From contig NZ_CP097269.1 in assembly GCF_028473645.1 (NCBI RefSeq), positions 4,668,001 through 4,732,000 of the forward strand: a DNA stretch of 64,000 nt, written 5' to 3'. The notes beneath the pieces were generated by a model, which ran no database searches, was not told the DNA's origin, and was given only the letters and a program-made list of their open reading frames with translations. The translations under genes and the position numbers were made by a program. The stretch comes from Acidovorax sp. GBBC 1281. Lineage in GTDB: Bacteria > Pseudomonadota > Gammaproteobacteria > Burkholderiales > Burkholderiaceae_C. Below are positions 8,317-17,789 of this stretch, piece after piece. Positions within the stretch are counted from its first letter, which is position 1; each line of letters begins with the position of its first letter.

Positions 8317-9555
8317 ATGGACATGACCCCACCACCCGCAGACAGGGTGTCTTCCACCTTCACATCGCACGGCATCGAACCGCATGCCCTGGTCTTCACC
8401 GGCAGCGGCGGCGAATACTTCCGGGTGTGGATCGTGAACGTGCTGCTGGGCATTCTCACGCTCGGCCTGTACACGCCCTGGGCCCGCCGGCGCACCGCGC
8501 AGTACTTCTACGGCCACACCCTGGTGGCCGGCAGCCCCCTCGAATTCACCGCGCAGCAGCGCCGCATGGTCTTCGGATTCGTCGTGCTGCTGGGCCTTAC
8601 CGTCGCCTACCAGATCGCCGTGCGCACGGGGCAGGACGCCACCGTGGGCCTGTTCCTGGTCGGCGGCGCCCTCCTCGCCCCGCTGATCTGGGGCAGCGCC
8701 ATGCGCTTTCGCCTCGCCAACACGCGCTGGAAGGGGCTGCGCCTGCAGTTCAACGCCAACTGGCGCGAGGTCTACCAGGCCAGCTGGCCGGTGTTCGCCA
8801 TCGCCCTGGTGGGCCTGGCGGTGTTCTTCGGTCTGCAGGCCCTGGCGCCCGAGGCGCAGTTGCCGGCCGGCGGGCGCAAGCTGCCGAAGGTGACGGGGCC
8901 CATGTGGGGCCTGCTGGCCGTGGGCCTGGTGCTCATCGTGCTGTGCTTCATCCGCCTCGAATACAACTACCGCAGCCTGCTCGTGCTGCGCTCGCAGATC
9001 GGCGCCGAGCCCGGCCGCTGGAAGCCGGAGTACGTGGATTTCGTCAAGGTCTGGGTCGCCACCGTGCTGGTGTTCCTCCTGTCGTCGGCCGTGCTGGGCG
9101 CCGTCATCGCCGCGGCGCTGAAGGGATCGTGGGCGCTGCTGGCCAACTCCACGCAGCGCATGGGGCTGTGGCTGTTCGTGTTCATCGTGCTGGGGCTCAT
9201 CCTGTTCTTCGTGGTGTTCCTGCTCGCATCGGCCCCCGCGCGCGCCTTCCGTGAGGCGCGCATGTTCCAGCTCATGTGGAACAACATCGGGGTGAGCCAC
9301 ATGGCCCGCTTCAAGTGCGACCTGCGCGCGGGCCGCTACGTGGGGCTGCGGCTCAAGAACATCCTGCTCACCGTGGTCACGCTCGGGTTCTACCGCCCGT
9401 TCGCCCGCGTGAGCGAATACCGCATGAAGCTCGAATCGGTCACCCTGCACATCAAGGGCGGCGTGGACCAGGTGGCCGGGCAGCTCGTGCGCCAGCAGCA
9501 GGGCGGCGTGGGCGATGCGCTGGCCGACGCGGCCGGCCTCGACCTGATCGGCTGA
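8317..9555 (+). CDS. YjgN/DUF898-family membrane protein
   Basis: A 412-residue protein with several hydrophobic segments and the duplicated DUF898 layout: GEYFRVWIVNVLLGILTLGL then YTPWARRR near the N-terminus and, in the second half, GRYVGLRLKNILLTVVTLGF then YRPFARV. I chose ATG 8317 because GAGGAGAG stands 6 nt before it; the frame is open further upstream without a comparable site. Function of the family is not established. It is followed 28 bp later by an M48 peptidase, a pairing that suggests an envelope role. Confidence 0.85.
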   Translation: MDMTPPPADRVSSTFTSHGIEPHALVFTGSGGEYFRVWIVNVLLGILTLGLYTPWARRRTAQYFYGHTLVAGSPLEFTAQQRRMVFGFVVLLGLTVAYQIAVRTGQDATVGLFLVGGALLAPLIWGSAMRFRLANTRWKGLRLQFNANWREVYQASWPVFAIALVGLAVFFGLQALAPEAQLPAGGRKLPKVTGPMWGLLAVGLVLIVLCFIRLEYNYRSLLVLRSQIGAEPGRWKPEYVDFVKVWVATVLVFLLSSAVLGAVIAAALKGSWALLANSTQRMGLWLFVFIVLGLILFFVVFLLASAPARAFREARMFQLMWNNIGVSHMARFKCDLRAGRYVGLRLKNILLTVVTLGFYRPFARVSEYRMKLESVTLHIKGGVDQVAGQLVRQQQGGVGDALADAAGLDLIG

Positions 9556-9583
9556 CGCTTCGCCGTTGCCGCACCGCGACCGC

Positions 9584-10807
9584 ATGGCCGACCCTTCCAC
9601 GCCCCCGGCCGCTTCGTCCCCCGACCCGGGAGCGCCAGCCCTGGTGCCCGCGTGCTGGTACGACGGGCTGAGCAGCAAAGGCCAGCCAGCGCTCGTGGGC
9701 CTGTCGGCCGGCGCGCGCGGGCCCACGCTCACGCTGCACCCCCTCGCCCCCGGCGCCCCGCCCCGCGTGTTCGGCTTTCGCGAGGTCGATTGGCCCGAGG
9801 CCTGGAGCGCGAACCGCCCCCCACCGCGCATCGTGGTGGACCTGCGCGACCACGGCAGCCTGGAGATCGAAGCGGTCAGCGCCTGGCAGGCCGCCATGCA
9901 CGCGGCCGGCCACCGCCCCGGCATCGCGCAGCGCATGCAGACCCGATGGACCGTGCTGGCCGCCACCGTGCTGGCCTCGGTGCTCGCGCTGGTACTGTTC
10001 TACCGCTACGGCACGCCCTGGGCCGCCACGCAGCTCACGCGCCACGTGCCGATCGCCTGGGAGGCCGCATTGGCGGACCGCGCCATGCAGCAGATGGACC
10101 ACGGCACGCTCAAAGCCAGCACCCTGCCCGCGGCGCGCCAGACCCAGTTGCGTGAGCGCTTCGATGCGCTGGCGGCGCAGGCGCGCACCCTGCCGCCGCG
10201 CTACGGCGGCTACACGCCACGCCTGCAGCTGGAGTTCCGCCAGGGCATGGGCGCCAACGCCTTCGCCTTGCCCGGTGGGCGCGTGGTGATGACCGACGGG
10301 CTGGCCCAGGCGGCCGCGAAGAACGGCCTGAGCGACGACGCGCTGGTCGGCGTGCTCGCGCACGAAATCGGCCATGTCGTGCACCGCCACACCACGCGCA
10401 CCGTGGTCGAGCAAGGCGTGCTCAACATCGGCCTGGGACTGGCCTTGGGGGATGTGTCGGGCCTGCTGTCCACCGGCGGCGCACTGCTCACCGGCCTGGC
10501 CTACAGCCGTGACCACGAGCGCGAGGCCGATTGCTACGCCATCGCGCTCATGGGCCAGGCCCGCCTGCCCACCGCGCCCATGGCCGACCTGCTGCTGGCC
10601 ATTGCGCACGACGAAGAGAAGAAGCACCCCGGCGCCCCCGCGGGCAAGCCCCAGGAAAGCACGGGCCAGAGCGATCCGCCAAAACAACGCTCACCGGGCG
10701 TCGAGCCCGGCGGCGAGGGCCTGCTGTCGCTGCTGAGCAGCCACCCGGGCACCGTGCAGCGCGCGACCGAGCTGCGCGAAGGCCGGGCACCGCACTGCGC
10801 CCGCTGA
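9584..10807 (+). CDS. M48-family zinc metallopeptidase
   Basis: A 407-residue protein with one transmembrane segment (WTVLAATVLASVLALVLFY) near residue 120 and an Oma1/BepA-type M48 catalytic domain. HEIGH is at 260-264, followed by the third zinc ligand in DHEREADCYAIALM. The N-terminal 115 residues form a separate domain in front of the membrane helix, so the peptidase is expected to face the periplasm. Start at ATG 9584 (MADPSTPPA); an ATG 18 nt upstream is also in frame. The 3' end faces the TULIP-like operon with only 24 bp between stops. Confidence 0.85.
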   Translation: MADPSTPPAASSPDPGAPALVPACWYDGLSSKGQPALVGLSAGARGPTLTLHPLAPGAPPRVFGFREVDWPEAWSANRPPPRIVVDLRDHGSLEIEAVSAWQAAMHAAGHRPGIAQRMQTRWTVLAATVLASVLALVLFYRYGTPWAATQLTRHVPIAWEAALADRAMQQMDHGTLKASTLPAARQTQLRERFDALAAQARTLPPRYGGYTPRLQLEFRQGMGANAFALPGGRVVMTDGLAQAAAKNGLSDDALVGVLAHEIGHVVHRHTTRTVVEQGVLNIGLGLALGDVSGLLSTGGALLTGLAYSRDHEREADCYAIALMGQARLPTAPMADLLLAIAHDEEKKHPGAPAGKPQESTGQSDPPKQRSPGVEPGGEGLLSLLSSHPGTVQRATELREGRAPHCAR

Positions 10808-10831
10808 TCCGGGCAACGGCCTCGGCCACCA

Positions 10832-13390
10832 TCAAGGCAGCGCATTGGACCCGTGGCTGATCGGGCAACCGAACAGGTCGCCCAGCCAGTCCGCCACCTT
10901 CTCCAGTTCATAGCCCAGCGCGACCATAGCCTGCTGTACTTCGGCCGCCAGGGCGCCGAGGCTTTGCAGCACCGAGGCGAGGTCCTTGCCCAGTTGCTTG
11001 AACTGGTCCTGCAGGATCTGGCCGACCAGCTGCAGGCCGTTGACAAAGTTGCGCCACTGGTCCTTGACCCAGGCCACGAAGCTGCTCAGGCCGGACAGCA
11101 CCGCCTGGATCAGGGCCGAGGCCTCCTGCTTCAACGCGGTGAGCAGGTGGCCCGCCACGTCCTTGAGCTGAGCGATGACGCCGGCCACGTTCACGTTCAG
11201 CAGGGTGTAGGGGCTGGCCTGGTCGCCCAGGTGCAGGTCGAGCCCGAACAGGCTGAAGTCGAAATACCCGGTCACCACCAGCGCCTGCATGGAGGCCGAG
11301 AAGCCCAGGCCGGCCGCCACGCTGAAATCGGGCAGCTGGATTTTGGGCACCAGCGTCACGCCCCAGAGGGTGATGCCGTCCCACTCGATGTCGTGCCAGC
11401 CGAAGTTGAAGCCGAACGAAGCGCTGAGCTGCTTGGCCTGCGGGTTGAGCATGAACGTGATGCGGTCGCCGACCCACGCGCCGCAGCCCCCCGTCGGCTG
11501 GCCGTTCTGCACCGCATAGTCCAGCTGGAACTGGTTGTCGGTGGTGGCGAGTGCGTAGAGGTGGTCTTCCACCACGTCCAGGAACTTCAGGTACAGCGAC
11601 GAATAGAAGCGCACCGGGTTGCCGCCATTGATCTGCGGCACCACGATGCCATCCGGCGTGGCGGCGATCGCCAGCATCGGGCCCTGGCCATTCGGCTTGC
11701 TGGTGGTGGGGTCCCAGCCGGACAGCGCAAACACACTGCCCCAGGCAATCGCTTTTTGCACCAGGATGTAGCCGGAAAAGCCGGCCTTGGCATCGGCCGA
11801 TTCGGCCAGCGTGGCTGTCACCTGCACATCGTCCTGGTCCAGCAGGCTGAACTCGGCCTGCAGCCCGAAGCCGGCCGGGAACGGACCGCGGTCGCCGATC
11901 TTCTGCAGCTGCGCGCCCTCCACGAACCAGAAGGTAAACTGCTTGATGCTGATGATCTCGTCGAGAAAGCGCACCACGTCGGCGATCTCGGGCTCGTGGT
12001 CGTTGTCCAGCGTTTGCGGGGAGAAGTCGAGCGCGAAGGCGGCGTTGAACACATTGGACAGCTGCATCGGCTGCTGGTCGGCCTGCGTCCAGACCGCGAT
12101 GCCGTTGGGCACCTCGAAATCCACCACCTCCACTTCGAAGCCCACGTCGAACTCGTACTGCGGCGCGTTGGGGTTCTGCAGCTTGAGGTCGCCGCCCGCG
12201 CTCAGCGTCACGCCGGCGGCCTCGGCGCCCACCGTCACCGTGCCCTGCAGCTCGACGATGTCCACGGTCTGCAGGCCGAAGGGCTGATTCCAGTTCTGCA
12301 ATTTGAGGGTGATGCTCAGATCCCCTTGCGACGGAACGATGCTGCCCGTCAGGCCCAGCGTGATCTCGGTGCCGGCATCGGGCCGGAAGATACCGGACGC
12401 ACTGGCGCTCGCGCTGCTGCTGCCCTGGCCCGGGTCTTCCCATTCGAGCTTGAAGCCGTCGAACTCGAACACCCCGTTGCCCTGGGCACTGAACGTGTTC
12501 TTCAGCACCGCCTTAAGCGTCTTGTCACCGCTGTCCTTGGCATAGGTGGCGAACAGGTCGAGCTGCGACACGTCGCCCATGAAGTTGGCAATCGCCTTCA
12601 GGGAGTCGGTCAGTTGCAGCGACGAAAACAGCACGAATCCAGGGGCGATGTCGAAATCGGCTGCAATCGCGGGCACGTCGTCCGCGCTCAGCAGGCCCAG
12701 CGAGGCCAGGCTGCCGGACTGGCCCGCGATGGTGGATACCACCACCCCGCTGTCGTTAAAGGTCAGTGCCGACAGGGGCGTCCACAGCGACCCCGGCGAC
12801 CACTGCTGGACCACCGCGCCGAACATGACGCCCGCGCCCTGGTCGGTGCGCTGCACGCTGAGCGCCGCGTTCAGGAAAGGCTGCCCGGAATACAGCAGGC
12901 CGCCTTGCCCGTTGAACTGGATGGACGGGCCCGTGGCGTAACTCAGCGTCAACTGCCCCTGGGAAAAGGCGATCTGGTTGGCCGGCGTCCAGTCCAACTC
13001 CGCAGGCCACAGGCTTTGCAGCGGCCATTGCAGGCTTGCGCCCATGGTGGCGCTCAGTGCCATTTCCACGCCGCTGTCGCCCCGGCTGAACGTCAGCACC
13101 ACCTGCGCATCGGTGTACTGCTTGCTGGTGAGCGTCAGCGTGGCGCCGCTCGGGGTCGCCTGCAGATCGAGATCGGCGCCGTCGAGCTGCGCCTGCAGCT
13201 GCAATTGCTTGCTGGAAGGATCGACCGCCAGGCTGGCGGACGGGCCGAGCTGCAGCGTGATGCCGTTCAGGTAATAGCCGAGCGCCGTCTGGATCGGTCC
13301 CGGAAACTGGCTTTGGGCCAGTTGCAGGACCTTGCTGGCCGCGTCAGTCTTCAGAACGCCCTGGAGGGTGGTGTAGATGTCGTTGCTCAT
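10832..13390 (-). CDS. Large beta-rich protein, last gene of the TULIP-like operon
   Basis: An 852-residue protein that I do not recognise as a named family. Residues 1-730 are built of alternating short beta strands with many Gln, Ser, Asp and Gly (for example FEFDGFKLEWED, GYFDFSLFGLDLHLGD). The last 110 residues change to long amphipathic helices (ALKQEASALIQAVLSGLSSF onwards). No signal peptide and no clear membrane segment. Such a composition fits a lipid-binding or pore/tube-forming beta scaffold, but this is inference. It starts 4 nt after the stop of the preceding gene, so it is the distal member of the operon running from 20382. Confidence 0.7.
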   Translation of the reverse strand: MSNDIYTTLQGVLKTDAASKVLQLAQSQFPGPIQTALGYYLNGITLQLGPSASLAVDPSSKQLQLQAQLDGADLDLQATPSGATLTLTSKQYTDAQVVLTFSRGDSGVEMALSATMGASLQWPLQSLWPAELDWTPANQIAFSQGQLTLSYATGPSIQFNGQGGLLYSGQPFLNAALSVQRTDQGAGVMFGAVVQQWSPGSLWTPLSALTFNDSGVVVSTIAGQSGSLASLGLLSADDVPAIAADFDIAPGFVLFSSLQLTDSLKAIANFMGDVSQLDLFATYAKDSGDKTLKAVLKNTFSAQGNGVFEFDGFKLEWEDPGQGSSSASASASGIFRPDAGTEITLGLTGSIVPSQGDLSITLKLQNWNQPFGLQTVDIVELQGTVTVGAEAAGVTLSAGGDLKLQNPNAPQYEFDVGFEVEVVDFEVPNGIAVWTQADQQPMQLSNVFNAAFALDFSPQTLDNDHEPEIADVVRFLDEIISIKQFTFWFVEGAQLQKIGDRGPFPAGFGLQAEFSLLDQDDVQVTATLAESADAKAGFSGYILVQKAIAWGSVFALSGWDPTTSKPNGQGPMLAIAATPDGIVVPQINGGNPVRFYSSLYLKFLDVVEDHLYALATTDNQFQLDYAVQNGQPTGGCGAWVGDRITFMLNPQAKQLSASFGFNFGWHDIEWDGITLWGVTLVPKIQLPDFSVAAGLGFSASMQALVVTGYFDFSLFGLDLHLGDQASPYTLLNVNVAGVIAQLKDVAGHLLTALKQEASALIQAVLSGLSSFVAWVKDQWRNFVNGLQLVGQILQDQFKQLGKDLASVLQSLGALAAEVQQAMVALGYELEKVADWLGDLFGCPISHGSNALP

Positions 13391-13394
13391 GGCG

Positions 13395-15278
13395 TCACTG
13401 CCCCAGGTTCTTCAAGGCCGAGCGGGCGAACTGGGTCGCCGCGTCGCTGATCTGCTGCAGGTTGTCCTTGATGCAGCCGTTCAGGGCGGACACCACCTGC
13501 TCGATCAGCTGCGACTGGCTCAGGAACGCATTGATGAACATGGCATAGGCCGCCTCGTCGTCCGGCAGCGAGATGGTGAGCAGCACATCCTGGTCGCCGG
13601 CCACCAGCAGGATCTGGCTGTAGGTCAGCACCAGATCATCCGGCGTGTCGCCCGACGCGTTCAGCGTGGTCTGAATGCCCAGCGTGTTGCTGTTGTTCTG
13701 CAGGCTGAGGTTCAGGGTGCCGCTCAGCGGGATCGGCGCGTTCTGGTTCACCTGCACGTTCAGGGTGAAGGGCGTGCTGGCGGTGGCCGGCGGCGAGGGC
13801 ACCGTGCGGGGACTGCCCTTCACCTGCACCGTGGGCCCGGGGTTCATGGTGCCCAGCAGCAGCGTGGCGCTGGCCTGCTGGTTGGTGCCGAAGACGATGT
13901 TGTTCGGTGGCGCGATCAGGTTCGACAGCCCCTGGATCGCCAGGCTCTGCAGCACGATGCCAGACAGGGCGATGTTCTGCCCCATGATCGACGTCGTGAA
14001 AGGGCCGGGAATGCTCAGGTTGACGGCGGTGTAGGGCTCCATCACCGGCGATGTCGATCCCAGCACCAGGGTCGGCAGATAGACGTAGCTGCTCGGGTCG
14101 TTGAGCGCCCCGCGCGCCCGGTCGAACAGGTATTTGTCCACTGCGTTGGCATCGGTGTCCACGGTGCTGCCTGCCACCTGGGTGCTGCCGAAGATGTCGT
14201 CGAAGGCACTCTTCAATTGCTGGTTGAGCAGTTGCTCGACCTGGCCGCGGTTGCCCGGGTCCATCAGCGCGTTGTTGACCTGGGTGCTCAACAGCTGGGC
14301 CGCATCCCCGGTGGACAGCACCTGCTTGAAGAACTGGCTCCACGGCGCATAGAAGATGCTGGTGTTGATGTAGGCGGGAAAGGGCACCGGCGAGATGCTC
14401 TGGTACTGCAGGTTCTGCAGTGTGAACGTGGGCGTGCTGCCTTGCACCGCAACGAGCTGGACAGTGTTCAGGCCGATCTGCAGCGCCGCGCTGCTGCCGG
14501 TGCCGTCCACGGTGACGGTGGTTCCCGACACCACCTTCGCGTTGGACAAAGTCAGCAGCGCGATGCCCGTGGCCAGGCAGTCGAAGCCGTTCGCATGGTC
14601 GGACGACAGCGTGAGTCCCAGTGTCGGCGGCGGGGCGACGATGTTCATCTGCTTGTCGACGAAGCACAGGCACTGCTTCAACGTGAACCCCAGCCCGTCG
14701 AAGGCCGTGGGGGGGTTGGTCGTGCTGTCCGTTCCCTTTTCAGGGCCCGCCAACGCCAGCGGCTGGTTCCAGTCCTGCCTCGTGGAAGCGTAGGCATTGA
14801 GGTTCAGCGTGATGTCCGCGGTATAGCCGGCGTTGCTGGTGGTGACTGCCGGCGGCTCTCCGCTGACCTGGATGTTCGCCAGCCCCTGGATCTCGATGCT
14901 GCTCACGTCCAGATCCGGCCCTACGCCGGGATACGGAATCACGTTCAGGTGCTGCGACATGATGTAGGTCACGGCGGCCTTGGCGTCATCGACCATCTGC
15001 TGGGTGACGGGAGGCGTGGGATTGGTCTGCAGGCTCAACTGGCCGATCAGCGGAAACAGGGCCTGGAACCAGGATGTGGCCATGTCGGCCGAGATGTCTT
15101 GCGCGCCGCCGATGTTGTCCAGGTTCCATTGGGTGCCTTTCAGCGGCAGATAGGGCTTGTTGTCCGAGCCCTTCATGCCGGACAGCGCGACCGGCAGGAA
15201 CAGGCTGTTGTCAGGCGTGTTGTCGTTGGCCTTCTGCATCAGCGTGTCGTACACGAAATGGAATAGCTGCAAGCCCAT
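13395..15278 (-). CDS. 627-aa beta-rich protein with TULIP-like modules
   Basis: Starts at ATG 15278 (MGLQLFHFVYDTLM), 8 nt after GAGAGG. Two stretches (about 100-340 and 395-590) show the strand-rich pattern IEIQGLANIQVSG... ADITLNLNAY and IALSGIVLQSLAIQGLSNLI, followed by helical ends (YAMFINAFLSQSQLIEQVVS). Pattern and order resemble the first protein of the operon, so tandem TULIP-like domains are likely, though I cannot confirm this by alignment. Thr/Asn/Gln-rich, no signal peptide, no membrane helix. It lies between the prenyl synthase gene (28 bp upstream) and the 852-residue protein. Confidence 0.65.
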   Translation of the reverse strand: MGLQLFHFVYDTLMQKANDNTPDNSLFLPVALSGMKGSDNKPYLPLKGTQWNLDNIGGAQDISADMATSWFQALFPLIGQLSLQTNPTPPVTQQMVDDAKAAVTYIMSQHLNVIPYPGVGPDLDVSSIEIQGLANIQVSGEPPAVTTSNAGYTADITLNLNAYASTRQDWNQPLALAGPEKGTDSTTNPPTAFDGLGFTLKQCLCFVDKQMNIVAPPPTLGLTLSSDHANGFDCLATGIALLTLSNAKVVSGTTVTVDGTGSSAALQIGLNTVQLVAVQGSTPTFTLQNLQYQSISPVPFPAYINTSIFYAPWSQFFKQVLSTGDAAQLLSTQVNNALMDPGNRGQVEQLLNQQLKSAFDDIFGSTQVAGSTVDTDANAVDKYLFDRARGALNDPSSYVYLPTLVLGSTSPVMEPYTAVNLSIPGPFTTSIMGQNIALSGIVLQSLAIQGLSNLIAPPNNIVFGTNQQASATLLLGTMNPGPTVQVKGSPRTVPSPPATASTPFTLNVQVNQNAPIPLSGTLNLSLQNNSNTLGIQTTLNASGDTPDDLVLTYSQILLVAGDQDVLLTISLPDDEAAYAMFINAFLSQSQLIEQVVSALNGCIKDNLQQISDAATQFARSALKNLGQ

Positions 15279-15306
15279 GGCGGCGTCCTCTCGAAAATGT
15301 TGGCGG

Positions 15307-16329
15307 TCAGTAAGGTCGATTCACGACATGCAGGGTGATGTCGTGCAATGCCCGCAGGTGCGGGCCGGCGGGCAGGTTCTGCAGGTACTGCACGGCCTGC
15401 AGCGCGGTGTCCCGCGCCTGGGCGTAGGCCAGCGCGAAGGCGTCGGAGCGGCGGATCTCATCGACCCAGGCGTTGATCTGCTCCGGCGGCGGGGTCTGCG
15501 TGTCGCGCAGATAGAGCACCATGGGGTGGGCGTCACCGAACAGCTTCATCGCATGGATGATGGGCAGGGTGATGCGCCGCTGGTGCAGGTCGATGCCCCG
15601 GCACTTGCCGGCTTCCGCATCGGAATGCGCAAGGTCGAAGATGTCGTCCATCATCTGGAACGCGCGGCCCATGTAGCGCCCGAAGGAGCCGAGGCGGCGC
15701 AGTTCCGAGGTGCGGGCGCGCATGAGCGCGGCGCCGGATTCGCAGGCCAGGCCGAACAGCACGGCGGTCTTGCGGTCCACCGTGGTGAGGTAGCGGCTCA
15801 TCAGCGAGTCCGGATGCCAGTACGGCTGCGTGGTCATCTCGTCGATCTCGCCACGGCAGATGTCGAACGCCGAGTCCAGCACCCATTTCACGAGTTGCAT
15901 GTCGTTCGCGTCCTCGATCGCATCGACGAAGCAGCGCACGGCCTGCAGGAACTGCATGTCGCCGATCATGATCGCCATCTCGGTGCCGCGCGCGGCGTTC
16001 ACGCTGGCATGGCCCCGCCGCAGCGAGGCGTGGTCGATGATGTCGTCGTGGATCAGGCTCGCCACGTGCAGCATCTCCAGCGACGCGGAGGCGCGCAGCA
16101 CCTTGTTCGGCAGTTCGCCGCCGGGTTGGAACAGCCGCGCGGTCAGCAGCAGCATCAGCGGGCGCAGCTTCTTGCCCCCCTGGTAGAGCGACATCTCCGC
16201 ATCGGTCAGATAGCCCTGCTGCGGTTGCAGCGCCTGGGCCAGCTCCCCCTCGAAGCCCTGCATGTCCGCCGCCATCAGCCCCTGCAGGATGGCGTGGACC
16301 GGGTCCGGCGCAGCGGCGCCAATCCTCAC
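15307..16329 (-). CDS. Polyprenyl diphosphate synthase
   Basis: A 340-residue trans-isoprenyl diphosphate synthase. GGKKLRP (51-57) binds isopentenyl diphosphate, DDIID (95-99) is the first Asp-rich motif, DRKT (185-188) follows, and DDIFD (228-232) is the second Asp-rich motif; all catalytic parts are present. Ala90 and Ser91 stand at positions -5 and -4 before the first motif, where short-chain enzymes often have bulky residues, so a product of C20 or longer is likely. Start is GTG 16329, whose GTGA overlaps the upstream stop, fixing the start and indicating translational coupling. It sits inside the operon of TULIP-like genes, not with isoprenoid genes. Confidence 0.92.
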   Translation of the reverse strand: MRIGAAAPDPVHAILQGLMAADMQGFEGELAQALQPQQGYLTDAEMSLYQGGKKLRPLMLLLTARLFQPGGELPNKVLRASASLEMLHVASLIHDDIIDHASLRRGHASVNAARGTEMAIMIGDMQFLQAVRCFVDAIEDANDMQLVKWVLDSAFDICRGEIDEMTTQPYWHPDSLMSRYLTTVDRKTAVLFGLACESGAALMRARTSELRRLGSFGRYMGRAFQMMDDIFDLAHSDAEAGKCRGIDLHQRRITLPIIHAMKLFGDAHPMVLYLRDTQTPPPEQINAWVDEIRRSDAFALAYAQARDTALQAVQYLQNLPAGPHLRALHDITLHVVNRPY

Positions 16330-17738
16330 GGCTGCGAATCCAGCAGGGCCTTGGCCAGCGGCTGGACCAGCGCGCGCTCCAGTGCATCGGCAATGCGGTC
16401 GTGCACCAGGCTTTTGATGAAGCGCGCCTCGGACAAGGCATCGCGCGCGGCCTGCGCCGGGCCGTCGCCCAGGGCGCCGTTCCACGCGCCATCGTCGAAG
16501 TGCAGGTCGAAGCCGTCCAGCTCGATACGCCCGTCGATCAGCGCCGGTGCGCCCTGGTCGCCCTGCGCACCGAACTGCAGGTACACATGGCATGCCAGGC
16601 GGGCGTGCAGCGCCCCCGTCACCAGGGCCACCGGCTTTTGCGCGGCCACCCGAGCGGCATGCTCGGCAATGTCTGCCTGGAGCTTGCGCACGAACGCGCG
16701 CTCGTCCTCGCTCAGCGACCACGTCCAGCTGTTGCCTTGCGCATCGCGGCCGCCGATCGGGCTGCCGTTCAGAAAGTTGTGCACTTCATCCACCGAAGGC
16801 GTTGCCGCCGGCGTGCCGTTCTGCACCAATTCGTAGACGCCGTCCTTCTGCAATGGGGGCAAGTCTTCGATCTTGGTCACATTGGGGTTGGTCACCTTGA
16901 TGTTCTGCACGATGCTCGAGCCAAAGCCCAGGGTCGCAGCGGCCGCCTGGTTGTAGGGATTGGTGGGATCCTTGGGATTGTTGGGGTCGGCGCCCTGCGC
17001 CATGGCGGTCAGGGTGGTGAGCAAGGCCAGCTTCTGGTTCTGGGCATGTCCGTTGTAGTTGGTGGTGATTCCCGTACCCGAGTTGTTGTATTGCTTTTTG
17101 GGATCGTTGACCACGCCGCCCTTGGTCAGCGCCGTGTTGGTGTCGTCGGCCATTTCGGAGATGGCGGAGTTGCCCCAGCCTTGCTGGAACGCGTAGGCCT
17201 GGAAATTCTGCTCATTGAAGACATCGTTGAAGGCCGCCCGGTGATTGGAGTAGGTGGTCAGCAGCGTCTGTCCATTGCCGCCAGGCACGTTCTGCAGCAA
17301 CCCGCGCTGGTCGTTCGCGGTCTGGATCCAGGTGGGGTGCGCGTTGTCGTCCGCGCTGCCGCCGCGGCGCCGGACGCCGATGGGCATGGCCGTGCCGGCA
17401 CCGTCCAGTCCGGTCTCCCAGATCTGCGTGCCTTTCAGGGCGTGCGTGCCCTGTAGCTCAATGCCCTGCAGGCGCACGGCGAGCACGCAGCGGCCTTGCG
17501 CATCGCTGCTGCATTCGACCGCGAGCGGACCGTCGCCGGCCAGCGCCAGCTGCATGCCCGACAGGTCGATGCCCAGGGAGCCGCGCGCAAAACCGGCCTG
17601 CGCGGGCATGTTGAGCGCGCGCGACAGCGGCAGCATCGGGATGTCGCCAAGCCCGATGCTGCGGGGCAAGGCGGTGTTCAGGGTGGCGGCGGGCTGATTC
17701 TTCCAGCCGTCTTGAAAAGCTTGCATTCCAGCGCTCAT
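16326..17738 (-). CDS. 470-aa protein of the TULIP-like operon, unknown
   Basis: Starts at ATG 17738, 7 nt after GAGGAG. I do not recognise the family. The first 130 residues are strand-rich (GSLGIDLSGMQLALAG, CVLAVRLQGIELQG). The middle is Asn/Gln/Thr-rich (AFNDVFNEQNFQAYAFQQGW). The C-terminus has a strand pair GRIELDGFDLHFDDGAWNG and a long helix (ARFIKSLVHDRIADALERAL), the layout of a TULIP half-domain. No signal peptide. It overlaps the prenyl synthase gene by 4 bp. Confidence 0.65.
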   Translation of the reverse strand: MSAGMQAFQDGWKNQPAATLNTALPRSIGLGDIPMLPLSRALNMPAQAGFARGSLGIDLSGMQLALAGDGPLAVECSSDAQGRCVLAVRLQGIELQGTHALKGTQIWETGLDGAGTAMPIGVRRRGGSADDNAHPTWIQTANDQRGLLQNVPGGNGQTLLTTYSNHRAAFNDVFNEQNFQAYAFQQGWGNSAISEMADDTNTALTKGGVVNDPKKQYNNSGTGITTNYNGHAQNQKLALLTTLTAMAQGADPNNPKDPTNPYNQAAAATLGFGSSIVQNIKVTNPNVTKIEDLPPLQKDGVYELVQNGTPAATPSVDEVHNFLNGSPIGGRDAQGNSWTWSLSEDERAFVRKLQADIAEHAARVAAQKPVALVTGALHARLACHVYLQFGAQGDQGAPALIDGRIELDGFDLHFDDGAWNGALGDGPAQAARDALSEARFIKSLVHDRIADALERALVQPLAKALLDSQP

Positions 17739-17789
17739 GAAAATTCTCCTCGTGCGATGTGACCAGGTCCGGTGGACGGGGACGACAGG

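Noticed and set aside
5577..9966. Very long minus-strand open frames (662 and 938 codons)
   Set aside because: High GC content leaves antisense frames open. The plus strand carries recognisable NUDIX/MBL, S4, DUF898 and M48 genes here.
10853..15266. Plus-strand open frames of 865 and 629 codons over the beta-rich genes
   Set aside because: They are rich in Arg, His, Gln and Val without domains, while the minus strand has ribosome sites, start/stop overlaps and structured protein patterns.
16330..16722. Long N-terminal extension of the prenyl synthase frame
   Set aside because: It lies fully inside the 470-aa gene in another frame. The GTG at 16329 with GTGA overlap and family length fit better.
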